Of a stretch of 64,000 nt of DNA, positions 43,152 to 49,852 are shown piece by piece. The stretch lies in the NCBI GenBank assembly GCA_964418695.1, contig CAYQMN010000008.1, positions 1 to 64,000 on the forward strand, read 5' to 3'. The notes beneath the pieces were generated by a model. The model saw only the letters and a program-made list of their open reading frames with translations. It searched no databases and was not told the DNA's origin. Each line of letters starts with the position of its first letter. Within the stretch, counting starts at the first letter, position 1. Both the position numbers and the translations under genes were made by a program. Origin of the DNA: Prado023 sp964418695. GTDB lineage: Bacteria; Actinomycetota; Actinomycetes; S36-B12; CAIYMF01.

Positions 43152-43740
43152 CGGAGCCCCCCTTCCTCCTGCGCGGCGGGGCGGGCGGCAGGTGACCGGC
43201 CTTCCGCGCCTGGGCGATGAGCTGTGCGGCTCGCCCGACACTGATGCCGCGGTCCTGGGCGACCGCCTTCTGAGTTGACCGTCGTTCTGCCTTGGCCTGC
43301 CGGTAAGCCTCGGCGACCTTGGCCAGCTGTTCGTCGTCGATCCAGCGCGCTCGCCGGGTCGCGGCCATCTGCTCCTCAAGGGCCACCGCGGCGACGCGGT
43401 CAACCTTGGGCAGGCGCGCGTCGTCGACATCCAGGCTGACGATCTGCCCGTCGTCGTCCAGCAGGGTGACCGTCGCCGGGCCTGTCTCGTACGTGCTGCT
43501 CAGCTCGGCTGCGACGAGCTGTTCCGCGAGCTGCTGCAGGCCCGCGGCGAGCTCCCGCAGGTTGGCCGGGGTGAGCACCGTGGCCACACGGTCCGAGACC
43601 TCGATGGTCGCCCGCTGGACGTAGATCGGCTGGCCGGGGATCTGCAAGCAGTCGAGCTCCAAACGGATGCCCCGGACCTCCCGACGCAGCCCACGGAACT
43701 CGGTGCGTCCGTCGGGCAATCTATCTATGTTGGGTGTCAT
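43135..43740 (-). CDS. Putative satellite repressor/regulator (HTH)
   Basis: A 201-residue protein encoded just upstream of int (17-nt overlap). Residues 1-100 contain beta-rich segments (LELDCLQIPGQPIYVQRATI, EVSDRVATVLTPANLRELAA). The C-terminal 50 residues form a helix-turn-helix (KAVAQDRGISVGRAAQLIAQ) after a basic helix. It is transcribed divergently from the excisionase operon across a 105-bp region full of dyads. This is where PICIs encode the master repressor (Stl), but there is no visible sequence similarity to known Stl proteins, so the role is inferred from position. Confidence 0.65.
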   Translation of the reverse strand: MTPNIDRLPDGRTEFRGLRREVRGIRLELDCLQIPGQPIYVQRATIEVSDRVATVLTPANLRELAAGLQQLAEQLVAAELSSTYETGPATVTLLDDDGQIVSLDVDDARLPKVDRVAAVALEEQMAATRRARWIDDEQLAKVAEAYRQAKAERRSTQKAVAQDRGISVGRAAQLIAQARKAGHLPPAPPRRRKGGSDAEDQ

Positions 43741-43796
43741 GCGAGTCAGGCTATCACTATCTAGCCAGAGTAGATATCGCTCGGGCAACATAGATA
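43722..43796. promoter_or_regulatory. Operator dyads in the satellite's divergent promoter
   Basis: TATCTATGTTG (43722-43732) and its exact inverse CAACATAGATA (43786-43796) lie at the two edges. Between them is a second dyad, TATCTA and TAGATA (43758-43776), with a 7-bp spacer. All share TATCTA/TAGATA. They cover the start of the regulator gene and the probable excisionase promoter, so one protein could switch both directions. Confidence 0.65.
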
Positions 43797-43845
43797 CCGC
43801 TAGGGGGCCGCCCCTTGGCCTCGCCGAAGGGAAAAAGGACAGGCT

Positions 43846-44040
43846 GTGAGCGCTACAGAACCGATCGAACGACTCGCCTACCTCGTCTCGGAAATCGCCG
43901 AATCGACGGGGCTCAGTGACCAGACGATCTACCGCGAGATCGAGTCCGGTCGGCTCGAGGCAAGAAGGATCCGCGGCCGGATCGTCGTCACCCGCCCTGC
44001 GCTGGACCGCTGGCTAGCCCACCCCCGGAACGACGCATGA
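43846..44040 (+). CDS. Excisionase-like HTH protein
   Basis: A 64-residue MerR/excisionase-type winged helix: AYLVSEIAESTGLSDQTIYR then EIESGRLEARRIRGRIVVTR and ALDRWLAHP. Proteins of this type act as recombination directionality factors or activators in integrative elements. The GTG at 43846 follows the dyad-rich region, making this the first gene of the plus-strand operon; it overlaps the next gene by 4 nt. Confidence 0.85.
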   Translation: MSATEPIERLAYLVSEIAESTGLSDQTIYREIESGRLEARRIRGRIVVTRPALDRWLAHPRNDA

Positions 44041-44309
44041 CCGCCCCGGATGCAGAAGGCCGCCCGGGTGCCGATTCCCGGGCGGCTCTCTCCACAGACC
44101 CCGAACGAAGGGCTGAGGCCACGGTACCGCTGGGGTCGGACATCGCCGCCCAGGTGCACGTGGTGACCTGGGAGCGTCACCCGGAGAAGCCGAGCTATCG
44201 CCGCGCTGCCTGCTCGTGCGGCTGGGCGACTCGCTGGAGCTTCTACACCGACAGCAGCGCAGGCCCGGCCGCGGTGCGCCACGCGACCGGCCTTGACCTG
44301 CGGGCGTGA
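44037..44309 (+). CDS. Satellite hypothetical protein (90 aa)
   Basis: A 90-residue protein with a disordered acidic N-terminal third and a C-terminal domain HVVTWERHPEKPSYRRAACS then CGWATRWSFYTDSS. The paired CxC (CSCG) and the strand pattern resemble small zinc- or nucleic-acid-binding phage proteins. ATGA overlap with the excisionase gene and GTGA overlap with the replication gene place it firmly in the operon. Function unknown. Confidence 0.7.
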   Translation: MTAPDAEGRPGADSRAALSTDPERRAEATVPLGSDIAAQVHVVTWERHPEKPSYRRAACSCGWATRWSFYTDSSAGPAAVRHATGLDLRA

Positions 44310-45121
44310 CCGGCAGCGCGCAGCCGGCGCGGCCATCGCTCTACGACCTGGCGCGTGAGCATGGCGGCCCCCGGCTGATCCCCCAGGACCTGTGCCGGCA
44401 GCGGAAGATCGGCCGGCACCGCGTCTACATGGTCCTGACGGCGCGACTGCTGGACTCCAGCGGCGACGGGTTCAACTGGACGAGCGATCGAACCATCTCC
44501 AACGACCTCGGCATCCACCGAACCGAGGTCCGCAAGGCGGACAAGATCCTCGAGGCGACCGGCCTCATCGAGCGCGCGGGCCGCGAGGCCCACGGTGCGA
44601 TCAGGTACCGGCTACTCCCTGCCCTCGTGGGTGGGGCAGTGGGTGGGGCAGTGGGTGGGGCAGTGGGTGGGGCAGTGGGTGGGGCAGTGGGTGGGGATCC
44701 CCACCCCGAAGGGAAGGGAAGGGAAGGGAAGGGAAGGGAAGGGGGCGCGAGTTCGTCGGTGCCGTCGCCGTCCGAGGCCCCGCCGCCCTGCCCCCGTCAT
44801 CCGATCGACCTTGGGGAGCCCTGCCGCGCGTGCGCGGCGATCGGGAAGTGGAAGAAGGAGCAGGCCACGCCGGCTCGACCGCCGATGAACCCGATCCTCG
44901 AGGAGGTCGACCTGTGCCAGGAGCATGGTTCGCCGCTCGGCCGCTGCCCGATGTGCCGACAGCAGGCCGCCTCGAGAGCGCCGCTGTGTGCCGGGAGGAC
45001 GGTTGCCGCAACGATCCGGCCGAGCGGGGCCGGTGCGCTGCCCATGTCGAGCTGGTCAGGTTCCGTGCACGCGAGCGACGCCGGGAGCGTGACCGCACAC
45101 GCCGGCGGCACAGGGAGATGA
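44306..45121 (+). CDS. Putative replication initiator (winged helix) with in-gene repeats
   Basis: A 271-residue protein. Residues 1-100 are a winged-helix DNA-binding domain (GRHRVYMVLTARLLDSSGDG, ISNDLGIHRTEVRKADKILE, ATGLIERAGREAHGAIRYR) like phage replication proteins. Then come five VGGA repeats, a Lys/Gly/Arg/Glu tract and a zinc-finger-like tail (CPRHPIDLGEPCRAC, CQEHGSPLGRCPMCR). The repeats correspond to 12-bp and 5-bp DNA repeats that could be the replication origin, as iterons lie inside lambda gene O. The last 207 nt overlap the next gene in another frame. Initiator function is inferred. Confidence 0.7.
   Translation: MTGSAQPARPSLYDLAREHGGPRLIPQDLCRQRKIGRHRVYMVLTARLLDSSGDGFNWTSDRTISNDLGIHRTEVRKADKILEATGLIERAGREAHGAIRYRLLPALVGGAVGGAVGGAVGGAVGGAVGGDPHPEGKGREGKGREGGASSSVPSPSEAPPPCPRHPIDLGEPCRACAAIGKWKKEQATPARPPMNPILEEVDLCQEHGSPLGRCPMCRQQAASRAPLCAGRTVAATIRPSGAGALPMSSWSGSVHASDAGSVTAHAGGTGR
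44627..44698 (+). repeat. 12-bp tandem repeats inside the replication gene
   Basis: GTGGGTGGGGCA is repeated perfectly five times (44627-44686) with a sixth copy to 44697 diverging in its last bases. Each unit encodes VGGA, so copy-number change keeps the frame. The G-runs could form a G-quadruplex on this strand. Candidate origin iterons. Confidence 0.9.
44709..44743 (+). repeat. AAGGG pentanucleotide repeat (7 copies) in coding sequence
   Basis: Seven perfect AAGGG units. Because 5 is not a multiple of 3, loss or gain of a unit changes the frame. Loss of one unit would join the replication protein's N-terminal domain to the frame of the next gene, open without a stop to 45396. Confidence 0.9.
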
Positions 45122-45396
45122 CCGACCACCTGGCGCGGGCGAACCGCGAGCTGCTGGCCGTGGTCAAGCACATGGGCTCGGTCGGAGACCTGCCGGACTT
45201 GCCGGCCCTGGCAGAGCTGCAGGACAGGATGACCCGCGCAGTGGCCGACGCGGTGGCCCGGCTGCACGACGAATGCGGCTACTCGTGGACCGAGATCGGT
45301 GCCGAGCTGGGCGTTTCCCGGCAGGCCGCGCGGCAGCGTTTCGCTGACAAGGCGGGGTTGTCAGCCCACGCCCGCGGATCCGGACCGACTCCATGA
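44914..45396 (+). CDS. Satellite HTH protein (160 aa)
   Basis: A 160-residue protein. AGGAGG ends 7 nt before the GTG at 44914, so a start inside the upstream gene is likely. After an N-terminal arm comes a small Cys/His motif (VCREDGCRNDPAERGRCAAH), a basic helix rich in Arg, and a C-terminal helix-turn-helix (ECGYSWTEIGAELGVSRQAA then RQRF). It is probably a nucleic-acid-binding phage-type regulator. Its first 207 nt also encode the tail of the replication protein. The stop overlaps the next start (ATGA). Confidence 0.75.
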   Translation: MPGAWFAARPLPDVPTAGRLESAAVCREDGCRNDPAERGRCAAHVELVRFRARERRRERDRTRRRHREMTDHLARANRELLAVVKHMGSVGDLPDLPALAELQDRMTRAVADAVARLHDECGYSWTEIGAELGVSRQAARQRFADKAGLSAHARGSGPTP

Positions 45397-45653
45397 GCCC
45401 GGCCGCGCCGGGGATGACCCCGACGAAGCTCGCGGTCCTGCTGGACCTGTGGGTGCTGCGCCGGGCGTTGGGCTGGTCGGTGGAGCAGCTGCGCGCGGAG
45501 GCAGGCGACCCGCGCCGGCGCCTGGACTGCTACACGACACCCCAGCTGCGGGCGCTCGAGCGGCGGCTGGCCGGCGGACCGCAGCACCCACCACGGCCGG
45601 CGGTGATCCCGACGAGGGACCGGGCGTCGCGGCCCGGTGATGTCGGCCGCTAA
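45393..45653 (+). CDS. Satellite hypothetical protein (86 aa)
   Basis: An 86-residue protein with a helical first half (TPTKLAVLLDLWVLRRALGW, SVEQLRAEAGDPRRRLDCYT, TPQLRALERRLAG) and a disordered Pro/Arg-rich end. Coupled by ATGA to the preceding HTH gene. Unknown function; such small proteins often fill phage early operons. Confidence 0.65.
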   Translation: MSPAAPGMTPTKLAVLLDLWVLRRALGWSVEQLRAEAGDPRRRLDCYTTPQLRALERRLAGGPQHPPRPAVIPTRDRASRPGDVGR

Positions 45654-45698
45654 TGGTACGAATGCACTACGCAGACCCTCGAACGGAAGGACTCTCCG

Positions 45699-46514
45699 AT
45701 GCCCGACTACAACGCCCTGGGCGTGATCTCCCGCGCCCGCAAGCTCGATCCGATCCCCGCAGACGTGGTCGCCGCGCTGGCCCGCTACGACCGGGCGTGC
45801 GCGGCCATCGCAGAGGCGCGCCCGGCCCCTGACCGGGATGCCACGCTGCGGGCGCTCTGGCACGCCAAGGGACGGCAGGAGGCCGTGGAGGCGGCCCGGG
45901 AGCACGGCGCCCGGGTCACCGCCCACTCGGTGTCCTCAGGCTCGTTCGCCGAGCTGCTCGAGCACCTGTCCAGGTGGGCGGCCGGGGAGATCGCCGCCGC
46001 GGCGCACGCCGACCAGCAGGGCCTCCTCGACGCGATCGCCGGGCCCGCCTGGCCCGGGCTGGTCGACCGGTTCCACCAGGCCGCCCAGGTGCTGGGCGAC
46101 CGGTTCCACGACACGCCCGGGTCGAGCGCGGCGCAGATCGAGGCATGGGCGGATGTGCGGCTCGCGGCCCAGCAGCTGCAGACCATCCGCGGCCACCTGA
46201 CCGCCTGGTGCCCGCCGGGCATCTCGTCCCGCCTGTGGCTGCTGCCGGTCACCGATCTGAAGGTCCTGGATCGGGTCCCGATCGCGAACCTGCCCAAGGG
46301 GTCGCGCAAGCTCCCGCTGGCCGAGCAGCTGCTGGCCGACTACTGGAACGGCGCCCGACTCCGACACCAGCTGAGCATCGAGGCAGCCGAGGCCGAGATG
46401 GCCGCCGAGGCCGCGGCGTTCGCCGCCACGTCGGCCAAGATCGGGTCCACCTTCGGTGGTGTCGTCCTGGACGAGCGAGGGATGGTCGCCGGCGTCGGGG
46501 CGGGCCGGCAGTGA
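45699..46514 (+). CDS. Satellite hypothetical protein (271 aa)
   Basis: A 271-residue, almost wholly helical protein (NALGVISRARKLDPIPADVV, ALARYDRACAAIAEARPA, IEAWADVRLAAQQLQTIRGH) with a coiled-coil-like C-terminal stretch around residues 225-250 (EAAEAEMAAEAAAFAATSAK). GGAAGGA lies upstream of the ATG at 45699. Its stop overlaps the GTG of the next gene. Not recognised; it may be structural or a partner in replication or packaging. Confidence 0.7.
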   Translation: MPDYNALGVISRARKLDPIPADVVAALARYDRACAAIAEARPAPDRDATLRALWHAKGRQEAVEAAREHGARVTAHSVSSGSFAELLEHLSRWAAGEIAAAAHADQQGLLDAIAGPAWPGLVDRFHQAAQVLGDRFHDTPGSSAAQIEAWADVRLAAQQLQTIRGHLTAWCPPGISSRLWLLPVTDLKVLDRVPIANLPKGSRKLPLAEQLLADYWNGARLRHQLSIEAAEAEMAAEAAAFAATSAKIGSTFGGVVLDERGMVAGVGAGRQ

Positions 46515-46942
46515 GCGACCTGTTCGCGGGGCTGCCCGAGCCCGCCGGCGCGGTGGTGGTCGACCTGGAACGCGCCGCCGGCCGCGACGCCCTACCACCC
46601 TCGATGCCCCCGCAGGAGCCCGAACCCCGGACGCCCGCCGAACGTCTCGACGTCGCCGAGCAGCGTGCCCAGACCGCCGAGCTCGCGATCCTGCGAGCCG
46701 ACGTCGCCGCTGCGTACGGGATCCCCGCCAACCTCACCTCCCGGCTCATGGGAACCACCCGCGAGGAACTCGAGGCCGACGCCGCCGCGCTGCTCGAGCA
46801 GGTCGGACTGCCCGGCCCGCCGCCGGCCCCCGGGACGTCCGGCCGCCCACCCGCACCCCCTGCAGCCGGCGGGCCGCCTCCGCCCTCGGGTCCGGAGGCA
46901 CAGTTCATCGCGATGCTCAACAACACGTACGGCGGCTGGTGA
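46511..46942 (+). CDS. Satellite coiled-coil protein (143 aa)
   Basis: A 143-residue acidic protein. A helical core (TPAERLDVAEQRAQTAELAI, LRADVAAAYGIPANLTSRLM, REELEADAAALLEQVG) resembles actinophage scaffold or capsid-assembly proteins, followed by a Pro-rich linker and a conserved-looking end (EAQFIAMLNNTYGGW). If it is scaffold-like it could redirect helper-phage capsid assembly, but that is speculation. It overlaps both neighbours by 4 nt. Confidence 0.65.
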   Translation: MSDLFAGLPEPAGAVVVDLERAAGRDALPPSMPPQEPEPRTPAERLDVAEQRAQTAELAILRADVAAAYGIPANLTSRLMGTTREELEADAAALLEQVGLPGPPPAPGTSGRPPAPPAAGGPPPPSGPEAQFIAMLNNTYGGW

Positions 46943-47619
46943 CCTCCGCCCAGGCGGCCCCGGCCGAAGACTGGCTGGCCCGCCGCGGCGAGCATCCGGA
47001 CCTGTGCCCGCTGTGCGGGCTGCCCGCGGACGCCGAGCTCGCCCTGGCGCTCGGCGAGCTGCAGGAGATCCCGAAGGCCGGGGCCGCGCAGATCCAGTCC
47101 GACCGCGGCAGCTACACCTACCGCTACCTCGAGTTGGCTGACCTCGGGCAGGCCGTCCGCGGTGTGCTGGCCGGGCACCACCTGGCGCTCATGCAGCCGA
47201 CCACCAACGTCGACGGCCGGGTGATGGTGACCACCGTGATCCGCCACGCGTCCGGTACCGCCTGGTCCTCACCGCCGCTCGAGCTGCGCGCCACCGCCGA
47301 CGCCAAGCAGCTTGGCGCCGCGATCAGCTACCTGCGCCGCTACAGCCTCGCCGCCTACGTCGGCCTGGCCGGCGACGCGCCACCCCCCGGGCCCAACATC
47401 GGCACGCCCGCGAGCCCGCCGCGGCCGCGCCAGGACCTCACCCAGACCCAGGTGATGTGGTCCCGGCTGCGCGCCACCGGGATGCCCGACGAACAGTCCC
47501 GACTCTGGGTCGCCGAGCTGCTCGACATCCCCGAGCTGTGGGTCACCGCGGACCTGACGCCCGAGCAGGTCGCCCAGGTCGTCGAGCGGCTGGCCCAAGG
47601 CGAGCCCGCCGACGTCTGA
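46939..47619 (+). CDS. ERF-family single-strand annealing protein
   Basis: A 226-residue recombination mediator of the ERF family, which anneals single strands in phage replication and recombination. The core has KAGAAQIQSDRGSYTYRYLE, LGQAVRGVLAGHHLALMQPT, TTVIRHASGTAWSSPPLELR and DAKQLGAAISYLRRYSLAAY, matching the ERF pattern of strand, helix and the YxRRYxL element. A CPLC pair near the N-terminus may bind zinc. The GTG at 46939 overlaps the preceding stop. The C-terminal 80 residues are a linker and a helical tail. Confidence 0.88.
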   Translation: MTSAQAAPAEDWLARRGEHPDLCPLCGLPADAELALALGELQEIPKAGAAQIQSDRGSYTYRYLELADLGQAVRGVLAGHHLALMQPTTNVDGRVMVTTVIRHASGTAWSSPPLELRATADAKQLGAAISYLRRYSLAAYVGLAGDAPPPGPNIGTPASPPRPRQDLTQTQVMWSRLRATGMPDEQSRLWVAELLDIPELWVTADLTPEQVAQVVERLAQGEPADV

Positions 47620-47748
47620 CCCCCAGGGGGGGTACCCCCCGGCCCCCCGGCCCGGCCCCCCTCCCGGCAGGGGATGCGCAATCTTCCGTGTACGCATCCC
47701 CAGGCCTGAGATCATCGGCCCAAGCATCCACGCGAAGGGAGGCCCGCG

Positions 47749-48198
47749 ATGCCGGCCCTACCCAAGCCGCCCGGCACCACCCGCCGGCGCAACCGGCCAC
47801 CCGTGCCCGGTCGGATCCTGCACGCCGCACCCGACCCCAAGCCCACCAGGGCGCCCCGCCTGCCCGCCGACCTGCGCGACTGGGCCGCCCCGACCAGGGC
47901 GTGGTGGCGCGACGTGTGGGCGTCCCCGATGGCCGCCGAGTTCCTGGCCTCCGACCGTCACGGACTGCTCGCTCTCGCGGTCCTCGTCGACGACTTCTGG
48001 ACCACCACCGAGCCGCGCACCCGCGCCGCCCTGGCCGCCGAGATCCGCCTGCAGTCCCAGCGCTACGGCCTGTCCCCGATCGACCGCCGGCGCCTGGCCT
48101 GGGCCGTCGAGCGAGGCGACGCCGCCGACCAGCGCCGCCGGCAACGCAACCGCCCCACACCCACCCCAGGACCCGACCCCCGCGACGCCCTCACCTGA
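47749..48198 (+). CDS. terS: Phage terminase small subunit
   Basis: A 149-residue DNA-recognition subunit of a headful or cos packaging motor. After a basic N-terminal arm (TTRRRNRPPVPGRILHAAPD) comes the actinophage-type core APTRAWWRDVWASPMAAEFL, LLALAVLVDDFW and AEIRLQSQRYGLSPIDRRRL. AAGGGAGG lies 7 nt before the ATG. No large terminase gene accompanies it, which is the hallmark of satellites that use TerS to redirect a helper phage's packaging motor. A palindrome (GGGGGGTACCCCCC, about 47627) lies in the gap before it. Confidence 0.85.
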   Translation: MPALPKPPGTTRRRNRPPVPGRILHAAPDPKPTRAPRLPADLRDWAAPTRAWWRDVWASPMAAEFLASDRHGLLALAVLVDDFWTTTEPRTRAALAAEIRLQSQRYGLSPIDRRRLAWAVERGDAADQRRRQRNRPTPTPGPDPRDALT

Positions 48199-48204
48199 TT
48201 CGGT

Positions 48205-48507
48205 TCAGTCGCCGACGTCTTGGCGCCAGTCAGGGCGGGCCTCCGCGAGTTGGGCCATGACGCGCGCTCGGGCCGCCAGGTCGTCGCGGTCCGAATCGTC
48301 CTGGTCGACGGAGACGTCCATGATCTGCACCAGGCTCCCGAGTGGCTTGCGTGGCCGCCCGACGTCGACAAGGACCGTCCGAGCTGCGTCGACGCACATG
48401 CCCGGATCGTTGCCCTCGTCAGAGAAGCCCAGCCCGGCCAGCACCTCGACGATCTCCGCGCGCGTGGAGGGCCCTTTCAGGAACACGGGCGCGCCGTTGT
48501 TGCTCAA
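48205..48507 (-). CDS. Satellite hypothetical protein (100 aa)
   Basis: A 100-residue protein starting at TTG 48507 (LSNNGAPVFLKGPSTRAEIV), 4 nt after the preceding gene. The pattern TRAEIVEVLAGLGFSDEGND followed by DPGMCVDAARTVLVDV suggests an alpha/beta fold. The end is acidic. Convergent with terS (6-bp gap). Unknown function; cargo or interference genes usually sit at this end of such elements. Confidence 0.55.
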   Translation of the reverse strand: MSNNGAPVFLKGPSTRAEIVEVLAGLGFSDEGNDPGMCVDAARTVLVDVGRPRKPLGSLVQIMDVSVDQDDSDRDDLAARARVMAQLAEARPDWRQDVGD

Positions 48508-48511
48508 CGGG

Positions 48512-48790
48512 TCACGCCCAGACCGGGCCAGAGACCCGGGCGAACACCTGGGAGAGCGCAGCGGCGAGCGGTTCGACATCCCCGGTGGGCCCGTAGAAGT
48601 CGATGGCGACGTCGTGCTCATCGTCGTCGAGCAGCTGCTCGACGATCACGTCCACGGACGGCGGAACATGGATCGCCAGCGCGTTCCCCGGCCCGCGGGT
48701 CCCTCCCCAGAGCTCGGCAAGCCGGTCACGCGCCTGCTCCACCGTCACGCCTTGCGGCAGGTCCGCGTCGTAGGTCCAGCCCGATGCCAT
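48512..48790 (-). CDS. Satellite hypothetical protein (92 aa)
   Basis: A 92-residue protein, YDADLPQGVTVEQARDRLAE, LAIHVPPSVDVIVEQLLDDD, VAIDFYGPTGDVEPLAAALS, with alternating strands and helices and an acidic surface (DDDEHD). Acidic small proteins in phages and satellites are often inhibitors that mimic DNA, but there is no sequence evidence for that here. It is followed closely by the 100-aa gene, forming a two-gene unit. Confidence 0.6.
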   Translation of the reverse strand: MASGWTYDADLPQGVTVEQARDRLAELWGGTRGPGNALAIHVPPSVDVIVEQLLDDDEHDVAIDFYGPTGDVEPLAAALSQVFARVSGPVWA

Positions 48791-48869
48791 CGCTTCACCA
48801 TCCGCCCTTCCGCTCGGTGAGACCGCGCAGCCGTCTCACGGTCTCACCGAGCGCTGCGGCCGCGCTCGC

Positions 48870-49547
48870 TTACGGCGCACCGACGCCGCGGACGGCCACG
48901 CTGACCGCGGCGAGCATGTCGGTGGCGACCATCCGGGCCAGGTCCAGGTCGACCCCGCACAGGGAGTCCAGGCCGAGGGTCAGCTGCACCGGCCCGCGTG
49001 TCACGGTCGGCACACCGTCGACCAGGTCGACCAGGTCGTCCCGGAACAGCTCGACGTTGCCGAACAGGTCCATGCTGTTGTGCTGAACCCCGCCGATGTG
49101 CTTCTCCCGCCCGGCCCACTGCGCGAGCGTGCACTGCCGGCACCACGCCGGATGGTCGCCCGGGTTACGTTGCGACAACGTAACCGTCTGCTCGGACAGG
49201 TCCGCCGCCCGCAGCAGCAGGTCGGCCAGGACCCGCGCGACGGGCGCCGGCATCTCGAGGTCCATCAGCGGCGTCTTGGGCGTCTTGGTGTCGATGCGGA
49301 CCTTCGGCTCGAGGCCTCGTTCCGGAGGCAGTGGTGGGCTCAGCACGGCGGCAACCGACAGCTCGTGCAGGTCCGGCCACGGATGCTCGGGGGGCGCATC
49401 CCAGGTGATGGTGACCTGGCCGGGCACCGCGCCCACGTCGGCCGCGTGGTGGTTCATAGAGTCCTCGTGATGCCGCGGATCGCACCAGGGGATCAGACAG
49501 TCCGGCCGATCATCGGGCGTCAGGTCGGGGGTTCGGGGCATGCTCAC
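48870..49547 (-). CDS. Satellite hypothetical protein (225 aa)
   Basis: A 225-residue protein from GTG 49547 with GGAGGG 5 nt upstream (an ATG two codons later is also possible). It contains CLIPWCDPRHHEDSMNHH near the N-terminus and HPAWCRQCTLAQWAGREKHI in the middle, so a Cys/His metal site is likely. The rest is mixed alpha/beta (QVTITWDAPPEHPWPDLHEL, MDLEMPAPVARVLADLLLRA). First gene of the minus-strand group beside att copy 2. Function unknown. Confidence 0.65.
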   Translation of the reverse strand: MSMPRTPDLTPDDRPDCLIPWCDPRHHEDSMNHHAADVGAVPGQVTITWDAPPEHPWPDLHELSVAAVLSPPLPPERGLEPKVRIDTKTPKTPLMDLEMPAPVARVLADLLLRAADLSEQTVTLSQRNPGDHPAWCRQCTLAQWAGREKHIGGVQHNSMDLFGNVELFRDDLVDLVDGVPTVTRGPVQLTLGLDSLCGVDLDLARMVATDMLAAVSVAVRGVGAP

Positions 49548-49711
49548 GGCAGCCCTCCAATCGGTTGCTTCGGTTGGTTGGGTCAGGCCCCGTTGAGCGC
49601 TCGAACGCTCGGCGGGGCCGCTCGCATCATCGCATGCCCCCCAGTGACGCTCCGCCCAGCCGAGCCCGCTGACAACACGGGGGTTGTCAGGGCTGGAGTG
49701 CACGGTCACAC

Positions 49712-49732
49712 GGCGATCACGAAACGGTCACA
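49712..49732 (+). repeat. Right arm-type repeat of the satellite
   Basis: Identical direct copy of the 21-bp word at 41961-41981, 75 bp before att copy 2; a shorter partial match (CACGGTCACAC) lies at 49701. Confidence 0.7.
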
Positions 49733-49807
49733 TCCGTGGTCCATGGCGGGGGCCGCTTCCTTCTGATCCGAGCACGGTGGATGCCTGTGGAGGCGGTTTC
49801 AGAGTCA

Positions 49808-49852
49808 CTACGGATCAGAAGGCCAGGGGTTCGAATCCCTTCAGGCGCGCCA
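49808..49852 (+). repeat. att copy 2: 3' half of tRNA-Arg(ACG)
   Basis: Second identical 45-bp copy; again no D-arm or 5' acceptor sequence precedes it. It is the right end of the satellite and the left end of the next element. Confidence 0.92.

Larger units (their letters stand above)
41906..49852 (+). mobile_element. PICI-like phage satellite integrated at tRNA-Arg att
   Basis: A 7.9-kb element between att copies 1 and 2. Minus strand: integrase and a helix-turn-helix regulator. Divergent plus-strand operon: excisionase-like HTH, small proteins, a winged-helix replication protein with internal repeats, an ERF annealing protein and a small terminase. Three unknown minus-strand genes close it. 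No capsid, tail, lysis, large terminase, FtsK/TraB or relaxase is present. Integrase plus divergent regulator plus replication plus TerS is the layout of phage-inducible chromosomal islands; the assignment is inference from gene content. Confidence 0.75.

Noticed and set aside
44601..45173. A minus-strand ORF rich in Pro-His-Pro-Leu repeats
   Set aside because: It is the antisense reading of the 12-bp repeats and has no start signal.
41906..49852. An actinomycete integrative conjugative element (pSAM2-like)
   Set aside because: No FtsK/TraB-type translocase, spread genes or relaxase; terS and ERF point to a phage satellite.
41906..49852. An ordinary defective prophage
   Set aside because: No large terminase, portal, capsid, tail or lysis gene, and the operon is compact and overlapping without scars of deletion.
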